NCBI RefSeq assembly: GCF_040581485.1
Contig: NC_090129.1
Location: 30,284,764-30,348,763, forward strand
Reading direction: 5' to 3'
Length of the DNA: 64,000 bases
DNA from: Linepithema humile
Taxonomy: Eukaryota; Arthropoda; Insecta; Hymenoptera; Formicidae
The translations under genes and the position numbers were made by a program. The notes below the pieces were generated by a model, which saw nothing but the letters and a program-made list of their open reading frames with translations, was not told where the DNA came from and did no database searches. Below are positions 52,495-63,300 of this stretch, one piece after another (within the stretch, counting starts at the first letter, position 1; the number at the start of each line of letters is the position of its first letter).

Positions 52495-53935
52495 TTCCCG
52501 CTGCGAGAGACGGTCCCTGCGGGAACGAGAGATGAAAGTTTCTCAGTTTCGTGTTGTACGTCGTCGTCCCGAAGTATTTCAGTCGTGTCTAGACTGCGCG
52601 GTTATTTTCCCATCCCTACTTTCTCTCCTCTCTTTGGCGGTTCTGTTCTTCGCCCCTCGTCCCACCTCAGCTAGCCCAATCTCGCACTCTCGTTCGCATA
52701 TTCGCGTGAATTGTCCAGCGAAAAAGATGCGGATACACCGAATTACCGAGTAATTGGGTCGCTATGTTGCTGGAATCGCACGAATGCACGACTATTTTGC
52801 CAAAATGTACAAACGCGAACAGGGCATTCTACAAGCTCGATCGAAGCGGAAAATGTCCGCGAACAAACTGCAATTCATTTTAAGACTGCAAAGAAAATAG
52901 ATAATATAATTATAATTGTTAGCAAAAGGAAAGAATAATGTAGGAAAAATAGTTTTAAAACCAAAATAATTCATTTTTTATTTAAATAAATCCTAAAATT
53001 TGGAATTTATTTTCTTCTATATTTTTCTTTGCAATATCGAGTGTTATTCGATTCGCACTCCAAAGCGTGAAAATAGGTCTCTGTGATAATTCAATTACCA
53101 ATGTCAAATATTTTTATACTTAAATATATGATTTAAATTTTGATAAAGTAATTTAAATATAAAATGAGGTTTTATTAAATATTGTATGTTTGAACTTTTT
53201 TATAATCTTATTTGGAATTTTACTTTATAATGAAAAAGTAAAAAGCGAAATATAAAAATCTATTAACTTTATTTTAAAACGGGCACGCACTCAAATTATT
53301 TCGTTCATAAAAAGTCATTTTAGAACAAGTTTTTTTTTTAAATCTCGTGACGATTATTTTTTCTCTTTTTTTATATATCCACTCAACATTCCACAATCTG
53401 CTCGACATGACGATCGCGTCGCGTCGCGTCGCGATCCGCAAAGCTCGTTTCGGTCTTTTCTTGTCGAGCCGCAGGCAGCAGCGATCGGCAATGTCCGCCG
53501 GCACAAACTTTCCTCGTTATACCCCGGTATTCGCGACAAGTACGAGTACTTGGGGCGGCGAGACGGTGGTGCCCGTCATCTGCGCAGTCTGATGAGAACC
53601 GCGGGGAGGCGAAAACTTGCCGCACTGAGAGAACAGCGCGCGGCACAGCTGAGACGCCGAAGAGGGTCTTCTCTTTTTATCCCGATACTGATCGACATCG
53701 ATCGATCCCTTCGCCGCCAACTTCTTAGTCCCGTTTGCGCCTGCTTCAGCTTCTTACCGATACCGATGCATTGCCGAACCGCCGGACGTTTCTTATCGCG
53801 TACAATTCCGCCGCAGGAACTGAACATTGCGATGAAAAATGCGAATGGTCAAGCTTAAAAGATGACACATTAAATTTTTAAACTAAAGTAACATGTATTT
53901 ATTATTAACGATTTATATTGAGAAAAATTAAAATT

Positions 53936-54186
53936 AATTAATTTTTTATTGCAGTTCTAACTAGACTTCTGGATAACATCTCAAGAGTTCTATGAAAAAT
54001 CTTAATAATATTTTCAATTAATTTTAATAGTTAAGATGTTAATTTTGTAGTTACGTTTTGTGAAGTTGGCACCCTAAAGTTTCATAAACAGATTTTTTTA
54101 CTTAATTCGCCAGAACTATTTTTTATTTTAATAGAAAATTCTAGAACTCTTCCGGATGCATTCAGAACTGCAATAAAAAATTAATT
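53936..54186. mobile_element. MITE-like element with 23-base perfect terminal inverted repeats
   Basis: The left end at 53936-53958 contains TTAATTTTTTATTGCAGTTC. The right end at 54164-54186 is its reverse complement over all 23 bases. Partial similarity continues inward, with AAGAGTTCTA on both arms. The element is 251 bases, AT-rich, with no coding frame. The target-site duplication is hidden by the AT-rich flanks. Confidence 0.75.
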
Positions 54187-55678
54187 TTTTTTTTTTAAGA
54201 TAGAGTGCCACTTTTACAGAAGTGGAAAACTTCAGGAAAACTTGAAATTGAAAATTACAGGCAGGAAAAAATTGTAAATTACATTTACTTTGATTAAAAA
54301 ATTTTTTAATTTATGACTATGAAATTGTGACATTTTATAATTGATACTCGAAACATTTTTGTATAAATCAGAGGTTATTTAAATATAATTTAAATTAACT
54401 CCCAGTTTTATTTATGTACATTATTCGGTAATAAATTTAACTGTATAAATGACCTCCCACATAAATTTATTTTTTGTACATTTTTTATGGGTTTAAGAGT
54501 GACGCATCGACGCTTTATTTATATACAGTTTTGATAAAGCTGTCTGACCGAAGATATCTAGCAGCTTCGCTGCATCCACATTTCTCACCGTAATCCTCGA
54601 AAGAGCCCCGCTTCTCGACGTGCGGCGGGATTATGCCATCTGCCTTTGACTTTTTGTTCGGAGAGATAGAGATACAAACCGGTGTGTTCTCGCGAACGCG
54701 GAGACGTACACGCGTCTATACGCGTCCGCCAGCTGCCGGCGAGAAATACGCGCGATCGGCACGTACGTCGTTATTTCTACACACGATGTGGATTATGGGT
54801 CGAGGTGTAACTGTCAGAGTGGATTATCTGGAGTCGCTGCGAATCGCTACGGGTGATCGTACTGACAGTTTCGTGTCTATTAAATAGAGCGCGCTCGAAA
54901 CCTCCCTCGAGAGTTGGATTCCGAGTTTTCGTGGTCAAACAATCGCACGCGATAGCTCTGATCGTACTCAGAGGTAAGTTCAAAAGGACAGAAACGAATA
55001 AATAAAACTGCATTAATATGAATTCGTATAATCAGTTTTTAATAATCAACTGATTATTTATTCATGGATTTATTCACATTTTTGTTATTTCGAAAGCGTC
55101 GTTCTTTCACGCGTTCCTCTTAAAATCCGAAACATCGCGTTATTGACAAAGTTAAAATTACATTCCAAAATTACATTACAAAGTTTAATCGTTACAATGG
55201 ATACCGTGGATGTTTAATCATTCATATTGATAAGCCGACATTTTTATTACAGGAGAAAGCAATTACAAATTGTTGAAAGATTGCAGATAAAATCTATTTA
55301 AATCAAGTTTAAGTGGGTTGCGTAAATAAAAACTGTTAGCTTACATTTGTTTACAGATTTATCGACACGTCTGATGAAAAACTTTCGCTTTTTCCGCGCA
55401 ACTTTTTCCACGTTAACTTCGCATGTTATTGCCTCGAGTCCTTCAATTGTAAAAAAGGGAAAAAACCTGGCAAAAGTTAGCATCTACTATGACGCGATGC
55501 GCTTCGTCCCCGCGGGCGACTTTAGTTCGCGGCTTCGCTCTCCGGAGGATATGACGTCATCCCCTGCGCGCTGCTCGCCGGCGGCGATAAATGGAAAATA
55601 AAAGGAGAACCGCTCGTCGCGCCCTTGTCCGAGCGGCCAGCAGAACCGAGAATAAATCACATTCGAATTGTTCCCCGT

Positions 55679-55700
55679 GAGAGAGAGAGAGAGAGAGAGA
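55679..55700. repeat. (GA)11 microsatellite
   Basis: Eleven GA units. A short CAG/GCA tract follows at 55784-55798. Confidence 0.9.
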
Positions 55701-56870
55701 GGAAGAGGGATCCCCGACCCTGAACGTCATGTAGGTCCCTGCCGGAAATTAGAATAACGCGAGCGACGAGAGAGAGACAAGCTGCAGCAGCAGCAGCATC
55801 CTCCCTCGGGCGAACCGTTCGTATCATCGTAGAAATGCACGTCCAACCGCATCCATTTGTTATGACTGGTAACATTTCTCAATTTTGGTTGTCGAAAAAT
55901 TACACGGCCTTTACCGGAAGCACATTCTCGATAAATTGTACAATGTTAAAATAATCATTGCATTTAAAAAATGCAATAAATTTGTAAGTACTTTGTTTTA
56001 TCAATTTACTTTAGAACGCGTTATAATTCATCGTAAAAAAAATTGATTGAGTACTTTAATTCGGCGAACTAGATTGGCCGGTAACAATTTATTAAAGGTG
56101 CTCCATATTTTTAGGCGGGACGTACAGTTACAATTTGTTATAGAAATTGTTTAATCATGATGAATCGTGCACGCGGGTGGCGCGGCACTGCGCAATATAT
56201 TTTCATTCGTTGCACTCCAGTCGAAATGTGGAGAACCCGTATTTTCGTTTTTCCAAATAATGAAACCGAAAAGTGGAAACGTACATGTTACGAAGCGTAA
56301 CGTCCACCGTTCGAAGTCCACGTCGGATAAAACGAAAAAATCAAATGTCGTATAAAAAAAAATTAGCTCCGTTACGTGCGTGCCACGATGCTGGTCGACC
56401 AGATTTTCGCCTGCTGTGCGCTCGCATTCCCCGCGAATTGTCGAAAATACCTCCGACGGATGGGAACGACGACGTAATTTCATTTCGCGTCAAATCTATC
56501 GGTCCTTTCGTCCATTCACTTCGACCTGCCGGCGTTCGCGCTCTACGGGGTGGTCCGCCGCTGCCGGATGTCCTTTCATCACGCAACCGCGGGATAAAGT
56601 TAGGATAATGATAGATTCGCTCGCAACCTCGGGCCGCGTGCAGTTACGAAACAATTTAATGTTGAAAATTGAAACGCATTAGGCTTCAAGAATATAAATA
56701 AATCAGAAATAAATAGATAAAATTTAATATATCGAAGACAAAATATATAGAATGTAAATAGATCGTGTAATTAAAAATATAAAGATTATAGTTTACCGTT
56801 CAATTTTTACGAAAAGTCGTCTTCGAACACATTTTCATAATTTACAAATAAATACCGAGTGACTTTGAGA

Positions 56871-56978
56871 CACCCTGTATAACCGCTGCAAAGTTTATCG
56901 GTGGGTACAGTTCCGAAAACTCATTTTCACCGTGGTCGTAACGCTTCGTTAACGGTAACGTTCGAACTCTACAGGGTG
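56871..56978. mobile_element. two outward-facing solo transposon termini
   Basis: CACCCTG followed by TA (56871-56879) looks like the right end of one TA-targeting element. TA followed by CAGGGTG (56970-56978) looks like the left end of another. The 90 bases between them lie outside both. No partner end was found for either within plausible MITE distance, so these may be truncated copies or longer elements whose other ends I could not recognise. Confidence 0.45.
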
Positions 56979-57489
56979 TTCGTTTCATGATGGTCCTTTT
57001 TATTCTCCAAATGGCCGTAGGACAAGAGTTTTTTTCAACTTCAATACAATACCTTCAAATGGACATTTCCATTTTGCCCTAAATTATTTCATCTTTAGAA
57101 ATGAAAAGAGAGCTATTTCGACTAGAAGAACGATTATACGTTCTTGCGTGAATTCAAAAGAATATACGAAACTGCGTTCAGCCGTGCGGTTGTAAAATGT
57201 GTCGAGCATTTAACGAACGATCAGAGTTTCAGACGCCAGCAAATTTTCCTGTCGCGCACTTCGAAGCATGAAACAAGTAGATATCACCCTCGGATAAAAG
57301 AGCCAAACAACTCGTTTAAAGAACTAAACAAGTTCGAATCTTCGATGCAGTTGTAAAACACGTGAAATACTTATCTCTTGCATTTTTCTTGTTTGTCAGT
57401 TGAAACTGTGCTTGCTTTCTTCGCGCTAGGAGAGTTTCAGATATATATATATATTGCGACTTCATGTGCTTTTGTTGTTCGTGTTTCAG

Positions 57490-57569
57490 GTCCACCCGGT
57501 GAACCAGGTCCACCCGGAAAGAGGGGCAAGAAAGGAAAGAAGGGCGATCCCGGGGAGCCCGGTGCGCCG
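57490..57569 (+). CDS. collagen-like protein, internal exon (9 Gly-X-Y triplets)
   Basis: This 80-base exon encodes part of a collagen triple helix. Its first two bases complete a glycine codon whose first base lies in an upstream exon. The triplets then read GPP GEP GPP GKR GKK GKK GDP GEP GAP, with glycine at every third position and no interruption. The acceptor is a pyrimidine-rich tract ending TTTCAG and the donor is GTGAGT, so it enters in phase 1 and leaves in phase 0. Three successive basic pairs (KR, KK, KK) make a strongly cationic patch. Such patches in collagens often bind heparan sulfate. High imino content at X and Y and the acidic-basic pairing are normal for a stable helix. 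The exon is followed by a 1460-base intron. The family is not settled: a transmembrane collagen (type XIII/XXIII/XXV-like) and a collagen-olfactomedin protein (gliomedin/colmedin-like) both fit. The preceding exon is not identified. Confidence 0.92.
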
Positions 57570-59029
57570 GTGAGTACCTCCGTGCCTTCGGTGCGCATCG
57601 GTATCGCAAGCGGCACGCCGTACACATATATTATCTTATATATACCCTCCGGTAGAGTAGAGAGTGCACAGATACGTCGCACGTGCAGTTGTGTGTGCGA
57701 GTATGTTTATTAGGGAGTGCAGCGACTCCGCATGCATGAAGTAGTAGTTAACGGTACGCGTTTTACCCCTCCCCCCTGCCCTTCACTGGACTCGAGACTG
57801 ACGGCGAGTACACGTGGTGACTAAGCGTAAGCACGCGCATCCCGCGGGACACGCGCGCGCGAAGAAAATTTGAAGGCACAGTCCCGCAAATACGGTCTAA
57901 ACCGCGAGCTTTAAGAGACAAGTTGAGATTTTATATCAATCACGATACACGTGCTTCGAAAGCTCCATTCATTGTCGGAAGCTGCTCGACTAATTAAATT
58001 CGGAACTTTATTTCGTTTGTCTTTTGAGAAAGTGAAAATTTATTAGATTGTTTTCGCGGATATGTCTTCGATTAAATTAGCGTTTTGAAGGATGCTAATT
58101 ACGTTAAACCAAACGCGAAACTCGTATATTTGTGGCGTAACAAACTTATTTATTGCAATTAACGTTTTCGCGATTCTTTTCTCTCGCAAAGAAATATATC
58201 GCTGTCGAATGACTCGGCGATTAAAATATGAAGTAACAGTGTAGTGTTGTTGCCAATAGAAAAAGAGAAATTGATATTAATTCAACAAACTCAGTTACGC
58301 CATGCCGTAATTAATCACTAACAAAGTTATACGTGTACATTTTTTTTTTGTATTTTAATATTGTTAAAAAAACTCGAAACTGATTTTAATTTCGTATTTA
58401 CTTATACGCATTTTTCAATATACGTATATTTACTTTATAATTATACCGCATTAAATCGCTCGTGTAATTAAATTCCGAAAAGCTAATAACAGACATAAAT
58501 ATGAATTAGGGCCGAGTCATTACCTGTCGAACGATAATAGCGATCTTAATTATCGGCTTGGAAATTTTGTACCTATTGCAACGAGCGGATTCTCGTCGGT
58601 TACCAGCGTCGTGGGTGTTCCAGAAGCGTGCGATCGGATTTCCCTCGCGATTAGTGATCGAACGAGCGCATCGTCGCGTAATCAAAGATCAAATCGACGG
58701 GACACCGGGCGGTGGGGGAAAGACAGATCGGCGCGCTCGCGTGTGTGTGTGCGCGCGCGCGCGCGCGCGTGCTTATACGCCCGTGGAATATCTAATTGGC
58801 CGGAATAATTATTGGCGACGGCAGTGTGTACGAGGTCCTTACGACCGACAGACCCGTCGTATGTATACGCGAACCGGAGACCGATAATATCGCGGGCACG
58901 ATCGGCCGGCCCGCAAAATAATCGCTTTTGCATGCGCGCGAGTGAGTACCCCTTCGAGTAATCCCCCTCACTCCCCTCCTGTGCCTCTCGTGTAAACGAG
59001 TTTTTAATTTTTTATACCCCTTCTTACAG
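57570..59029 (+). other. intron of the collagen-like gene (1460 bases)
   Basis: It begins GTGAGT and ends TTACAG. It contains a (GT)5(GC)9 microsatellite at 58741-58768 and a GC-rich patch around 58560-58920 with open frames but no Gly-X-Y repeat and no acceptor-donor pair that I would trust. Nothing else is recognisable. Confidence 0.85.
58741..58768. repeat. (GT)5(GC)9 compound microsatellite
   Basis: Alternating purine-pyrimidine DNA in the intron between the first two collagen exons. Tracts of this type can adopt Z-DNA. Confidence 0.9.
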
Positions 59030-59065
59030 GGTGTGGCCGGGACGCCGGGCAAGAACGGTTTTCCG
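59030..59065 (+). CDS. collagen-like protein, 36-base internal exon
   Basis: This exon is exactly 36 bases, in phase 0 at both ends, and encodes four triplets: GVA GTP GKN GFP. It continues the repeat from the exon ending at 57569 (GAP, then GVA) without a frame change. The acceptor is TTCTTACAG, preceded by a run of C and T. The donor is GTATAT, which is weaker than the donors of the two neighbouring exons. Exons of 36 bases, or other multiples of 9, that begin with a glycine codon are a hallmark of collagen genes. The exon could be skipped without disturbing frame or Gly periodicity. The intron that follows is 1230 bases. Identification as collagen is secure because of continuity with its neighbours. 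Alone it would be too short to call. Confidence 0.87.
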
Positions 59066-60295
59066 GTATATTATTTTTTATTTTCTTTCCACTCCTTCTC
59101 TCGCTTCTATCTTACTACGTATGCTGTTTGTCTCACATCCTCACGCATTTCTTCTACTTGTCTGTCATATCTTTCTCACTGTCATGTACTTGAACACAAC
59201 AACTCTCACCACATCGAACATAACAGTCATCAAGTGCTATTAATTACGTATCACGTAGCCGCTGATGTGCGATTTTTGCTCATTTGACCTGCTTCATCCG
59301 CGTGCTATCTCTCGATGTGGACTCTTCTTCTGACTCTTGATACAGCTGTTCACTTGTTAACTTTTTTTTTTTGCTGTATACCAAGCGCGATCGATACGCG
59401 CGGATCGAAGCGCGAAATCGAACTCTAGCATTTTCACTTCCAACTGCGCGATGCATCGCGCATCGCTTCGATGACTGACGGTGCAGCTGTATACGTTTGC
59501 AAACGGATTAATTGCATTCTCCACTTGTCGCGTATACTTCCCATTTTAATTGTTTGCAATCTTGAATCACCTACCAGCATTGATTTACTTAAAAGTGTCA
59601 CGTTATCATTCCGAGGCAGTTTTAATTGCCAAATAAAATCTCGCGTAAGCAACTTTTTTTACAAAATTTTTTCATAAAATTTAATATCCCGAATAACAAT
59701 GAAAGAAAAAATTTGTTTAATACAATTTGGATTACATCGTAGAAAATTGGATTGAACGCTGTCTTGCGAAATTGGAAAAATGCTGTCTTTTTTAATTTAG
59801 ATTTATGTAATTACAAAAGTAATTGGATGCGAAATGTAAAATAGCCGACATTTGGCTGTCGAATTTGGTTAACAACTGCAACAACGATATTCAAAGAAAT
59901 TCTCAATAAAATGGCACGACGACGAGTTGTCAATTTTGGAATGACCTGGCCATCAAATATGAAAGTTGCCCCGTCAATATCGAAGCTGCGCGAAATGAAA
60001 AATTCACCGTGTGCCGAAATAAAGTTTCTATCAGCGCTTCCTCGCGATTCTCAGTTGCGAGCAAGCGTACATCGGGAGGATCATGCGAATGCACTTTTAT
60101 CGTACCTGGAAGCATAACGAACTCATCACGAATTCTGGTTTGTCGCGCTCGCCCGTGTTTATTACATGTTACATACACAAGGAATGATATTTCCAAGGGC
60201 GCGCTCAGCCCGCACGCAATTTTTCACTTTTCTTCGTTCGTCGTTACGGACGCCTGAGAGCGACGAGTAGCACTGACTGGCCGGTGTTCTTTCAG
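59066..60295 (+). other. intron of the collagen-like gene (1230 bases)
   Basis: It begins GTATAT and ends TTTCAG. It is pyrimidine-rich at the start (59070-59180) and otherwise mixed in composition. No exon, repeat element or RNA gene was seen in it. Confidence 0.85.
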
Positions 60296-60331
60296 GGACC
60301 CATCGGCTTGGACGGACCCAAAGGTGATCCG
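60296..60331 (+). CDS. collagen-like protein, 36-base internal exon
   Basis: This is a second 36-base, phase 0-0 exon, encoding GPI GLD GPK GDP. The acceptor is GTTCTTTCAG and the donor is GTAAGT, both close to consensus. It follows GFP of the exon ending at 59065 in frame, giving 17 triplets (51 residues) across the three exons. A KGD tripeptide occurs here, and another spans the GKK/GDP junction in the 57490 exon. KGD can serve as an integrin-binding sequence in other proteins, but whether it does here is unknown. No further Gly-X-Y exon was found to the right, so the next exon is beyond base 64000 and this intron is at least 3669 bases. Secreted or membrane-anchored collagens act outside the cell, in or at the extracellular matrix. 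Confidence 0.92.
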
Positions 60332-63300
60332 GTAAGTTCGCTACATAATTTACATTTTTTTTCTCAATCCGCCGCGACGCCCACGAGGGAAATTAATCGC
60401 GTCGTAAAAACGCGAGACAAGATATTTTATTCGCAGCGTTTAACATTATGAATGACGTTATTTAATAGTATAATGCTTATGGGCGTGAGGGAATTTAATT
60501 ATAATGTATCTCCGCGCGCACAGCGGCGAGAAAACCTGTTTCGCCGAAATTTATGCTTACGCGAGGTGTCATCATAATAAATTTAATTTTAGGTTTTATT
60601 GTGGCCGAATACGTCGGCCGCTGTTGTTGATTCGTGAAATTTTTATTTCGCAAAGTCGATCGGTGCGAAAACAAAAATTGGAATTTCTAAAACAGCCAGC
60701 CTGGCGATAAATGCGAGATATCTCTTAAATTCTTTATTTGATCGAACTGTCAATATCGGCCGTTCGCTTACATATTTCAATTGATACGTACAAAATTATA
60801 TGCATTATCTCAATTTTCTTCTGCCCTAATTGCACAAATGTGAAACGAGGTCGCGCAAGACATTTCGGGAGCATCTGCCTGTTACATTATTCTCAGTTAC
60901 CGAGTCGGGAATTTATTTAAATCGCATATCAGTTCGTTCGGTTTTAATTAAACAGGCGCTTTTCTGAAATACAGTCACGTGTCACGGGTGACGTGAATCG
61001 CTTCGGAAATGATGATCAAGATTCAAAAGCGTACATTGAAATGACAGATGTAAAGATAATGAGATAAAAGAGAGAGAAAGAAAGAGAGAGAGAGAGAGAG
61101 AGAAATCTTGGTATCGAGTTTCCGTCAAAGGCAGCTGTTCCCGAAAGAGCGAAACTTTTCCAGTCTACTTCTCGGATTTTGGTAGAAATCAGAATAAGTT
61201 ATTTAGTTGATATTTCGAGTATACGACTCGATCACACAAATTTGAACACAAGAACCGGAAACACAGTGAAGTATTAATCGACCCGAAAACTTGTTTCGTC
61301 TTGTCACTTTTTTTTTGCTCCCCTTTTGTTTGCAACAGCTGACATATGCTCTACGAATTAGCCGCAAAAATGTAGGATGATCAATCATAGGGGCGATTCA
61401 GTCGGTATCGTATCCCACGGTACGCTATCGAGCTCGGTTTTTGACGTGCGCGGTTCAAACGCAGGCCATGTGAGTGAAAACGTATCGAAGTTGGAAATCA
61501 AATGAAATGTTATGGGTATTCAACGCAGATGTTTTATTTGTATCTAAAAAGTATTTACACAGATCCCTGCAAAAAAACGCAACTAGTCGAGAAAATCATT
61601 ATTTTGATAGTGCGTAAATTGATTGAATCGAGTACCCTTTATAGTGCTTCAATATTCACGATACGTATCATCAATCAACACATCAATCGAAATTAAAGTG
61701 TATTAAATTTGCAACGTGGCCTGCGATCTTGCAAACATTGATCTTTTTAATTACAGAAAAACTTTACACAGACTTGTTAATGAAAAAGATTCCCGAGTAA
61801 ATTAAGTGAAGCTAATTCCACATCTATGAATATATTACGTAGCAAAAGAACGTCGTTGTAAAAAGAATTTTATGAAATCGACGCTATTGCGCTAATATTG
61901 CAGTAAATCACATCGCGGGTTAATGAATCGTAGTGAGTTACCTGCGGCGTTCGCAAATAAAAAAGGGTGGCTTTTCGGTGAAATGGGAGAAAAATTTATT
62001 AGAATTTAGTATAAGAATTTATTGTATCCTTTAATTTGCGAGCACTCTCAGCAGCTCGATTTATCACGATTTATTAAGACAACTCCGCGCACTTGGTCGC
62101 GGTTGTAATAGCGGCGGTCGAATCGGATCGGAAGACGAATCGGATTTTAAATTGAAGATTTGCTCGCTCACTTGCACTCACTTACTCTATTAACTCCGCT
62201 GTTCGTCTGGAAGCGGTTACTCGTCCGCGCTCAATCGCTATATTTTCTCCGGGACGCGGTCTTTTAACTCCGGTCCGATTCATCGCTCGGACCTATTCAT
62301 CAACTGCCCCGCTATTACGCGCTATCCTCTTTTCTCGCGGAACGGGCTGTCGCGATCGTCGTATATCGATGTCGGGACGACGGATACGAAGTCGCAGACA
62401 CATCGCGCCACATCGTCGTCACCGTTTCATTTTGCTTATCATCCATAAATTATAATAGTCATACATGGATAATGGCGAAGAGATGTCTGTTCGAGGAAGC
62501 GGACGCGGATCGCGCAAACACGTAGGATACGAATATCGAAGCGACACGAGTTCGGATATCATATTCCGTATTTCTCATTCACTGTCTCGTTCTTATTATT
62601 GTCTCTGACGTGTTTAGTTATTACGCATGCAAAGACGACTGCTCGAGCGAGACGTCGGTTGCGCTTTCCAAGTTCTCGCAAATGACGAATCTCTGTATGT
62701 ACTCGCAAATATACCTATATGACGAGAACTATCGTCGCGAATACGCGAATTCACATACGACATATTATGATCCAAGTTGCGCGATCTATTCGCTTGTGAT
62801 TCGCCCTAGCATAAATGGGAGGATCCTTGCGCGAAGCTCCGTGATTAAGCGACGTAGGTCCTAGCACATGCGTGACTCTCGATTATACCAAGTCCTCGTC
62901 AACACGCAAAGTCTTTTTGCATGACAGGCCCTTGCATACGCGTTGGTGGTCCTTTGTGGCCGTCTAGTTTGCCTTACGGTAGAACAGCCTCTGTCTATGT
63001 ACATATATATACACGTACGATACACGCCGGTATACGACGGCGTGTCGCGTATATGCGTTCGATGCACAGGATGTCGCAGAATTACTGCTATTTTCTCCCA
63101 ACTACAGACGTTACGTGATTAATTAAGAAGCTTGACGACACGTTAATAAGTGCTTTTGAGATGCAAGCAACTAGATAATGAAATATTGTCTCTTGCTCCG
63201 TTTCAAATGAATTTTAATTCAATTGTAGCAATTGTAGCGAGTAATTCGAAATGCGTAACGAGGTACATTGCGTTTAAAAATATATATCATATTTATACGT

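Larger units (their letters stand above)
45759..53935. other. non-coding: intron or intergenic
   Basis: CpG islands occur at about 47640-47960, 48480-48990, 49680-49930, 50920-51370, 52090-52750 and 53400-53830. The segment includes CT, CCTG and TCTG tracts at 48719-48824, a poly-A run at 49963-50002, a 30-base tandem at 50776-50835, a small stem-loop at 51803-51828 and an (AG)13 tract at 52466-52491. Frames are up to 147 codons and unrecognised. Confidence 0.5.
54187..57489. other. sequence upstream of the first collagen exon; probably intron
   Basis: Its right end is the acceptor tract of the 57490 exon, so the last part is intron. How far the intron extends is unknown. It holds a (GA)11 tract (55679-55700), a CAG tract (55784-55798), CpG islands at about 54600-54960, 55490-55650 and 56380-56640, and two solo transposon termini at about 56.9 kb. 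No exon supplying the preceding glycine base was identified. Confidence 0.6.

Noticed and set aside
62933..63118. Frame starting GPCIRVGGPLWP after an AG, considered as a further collagen exon
   Set aside because: Glycine does not recur at every third position, so it is not a triple-helix sequence.
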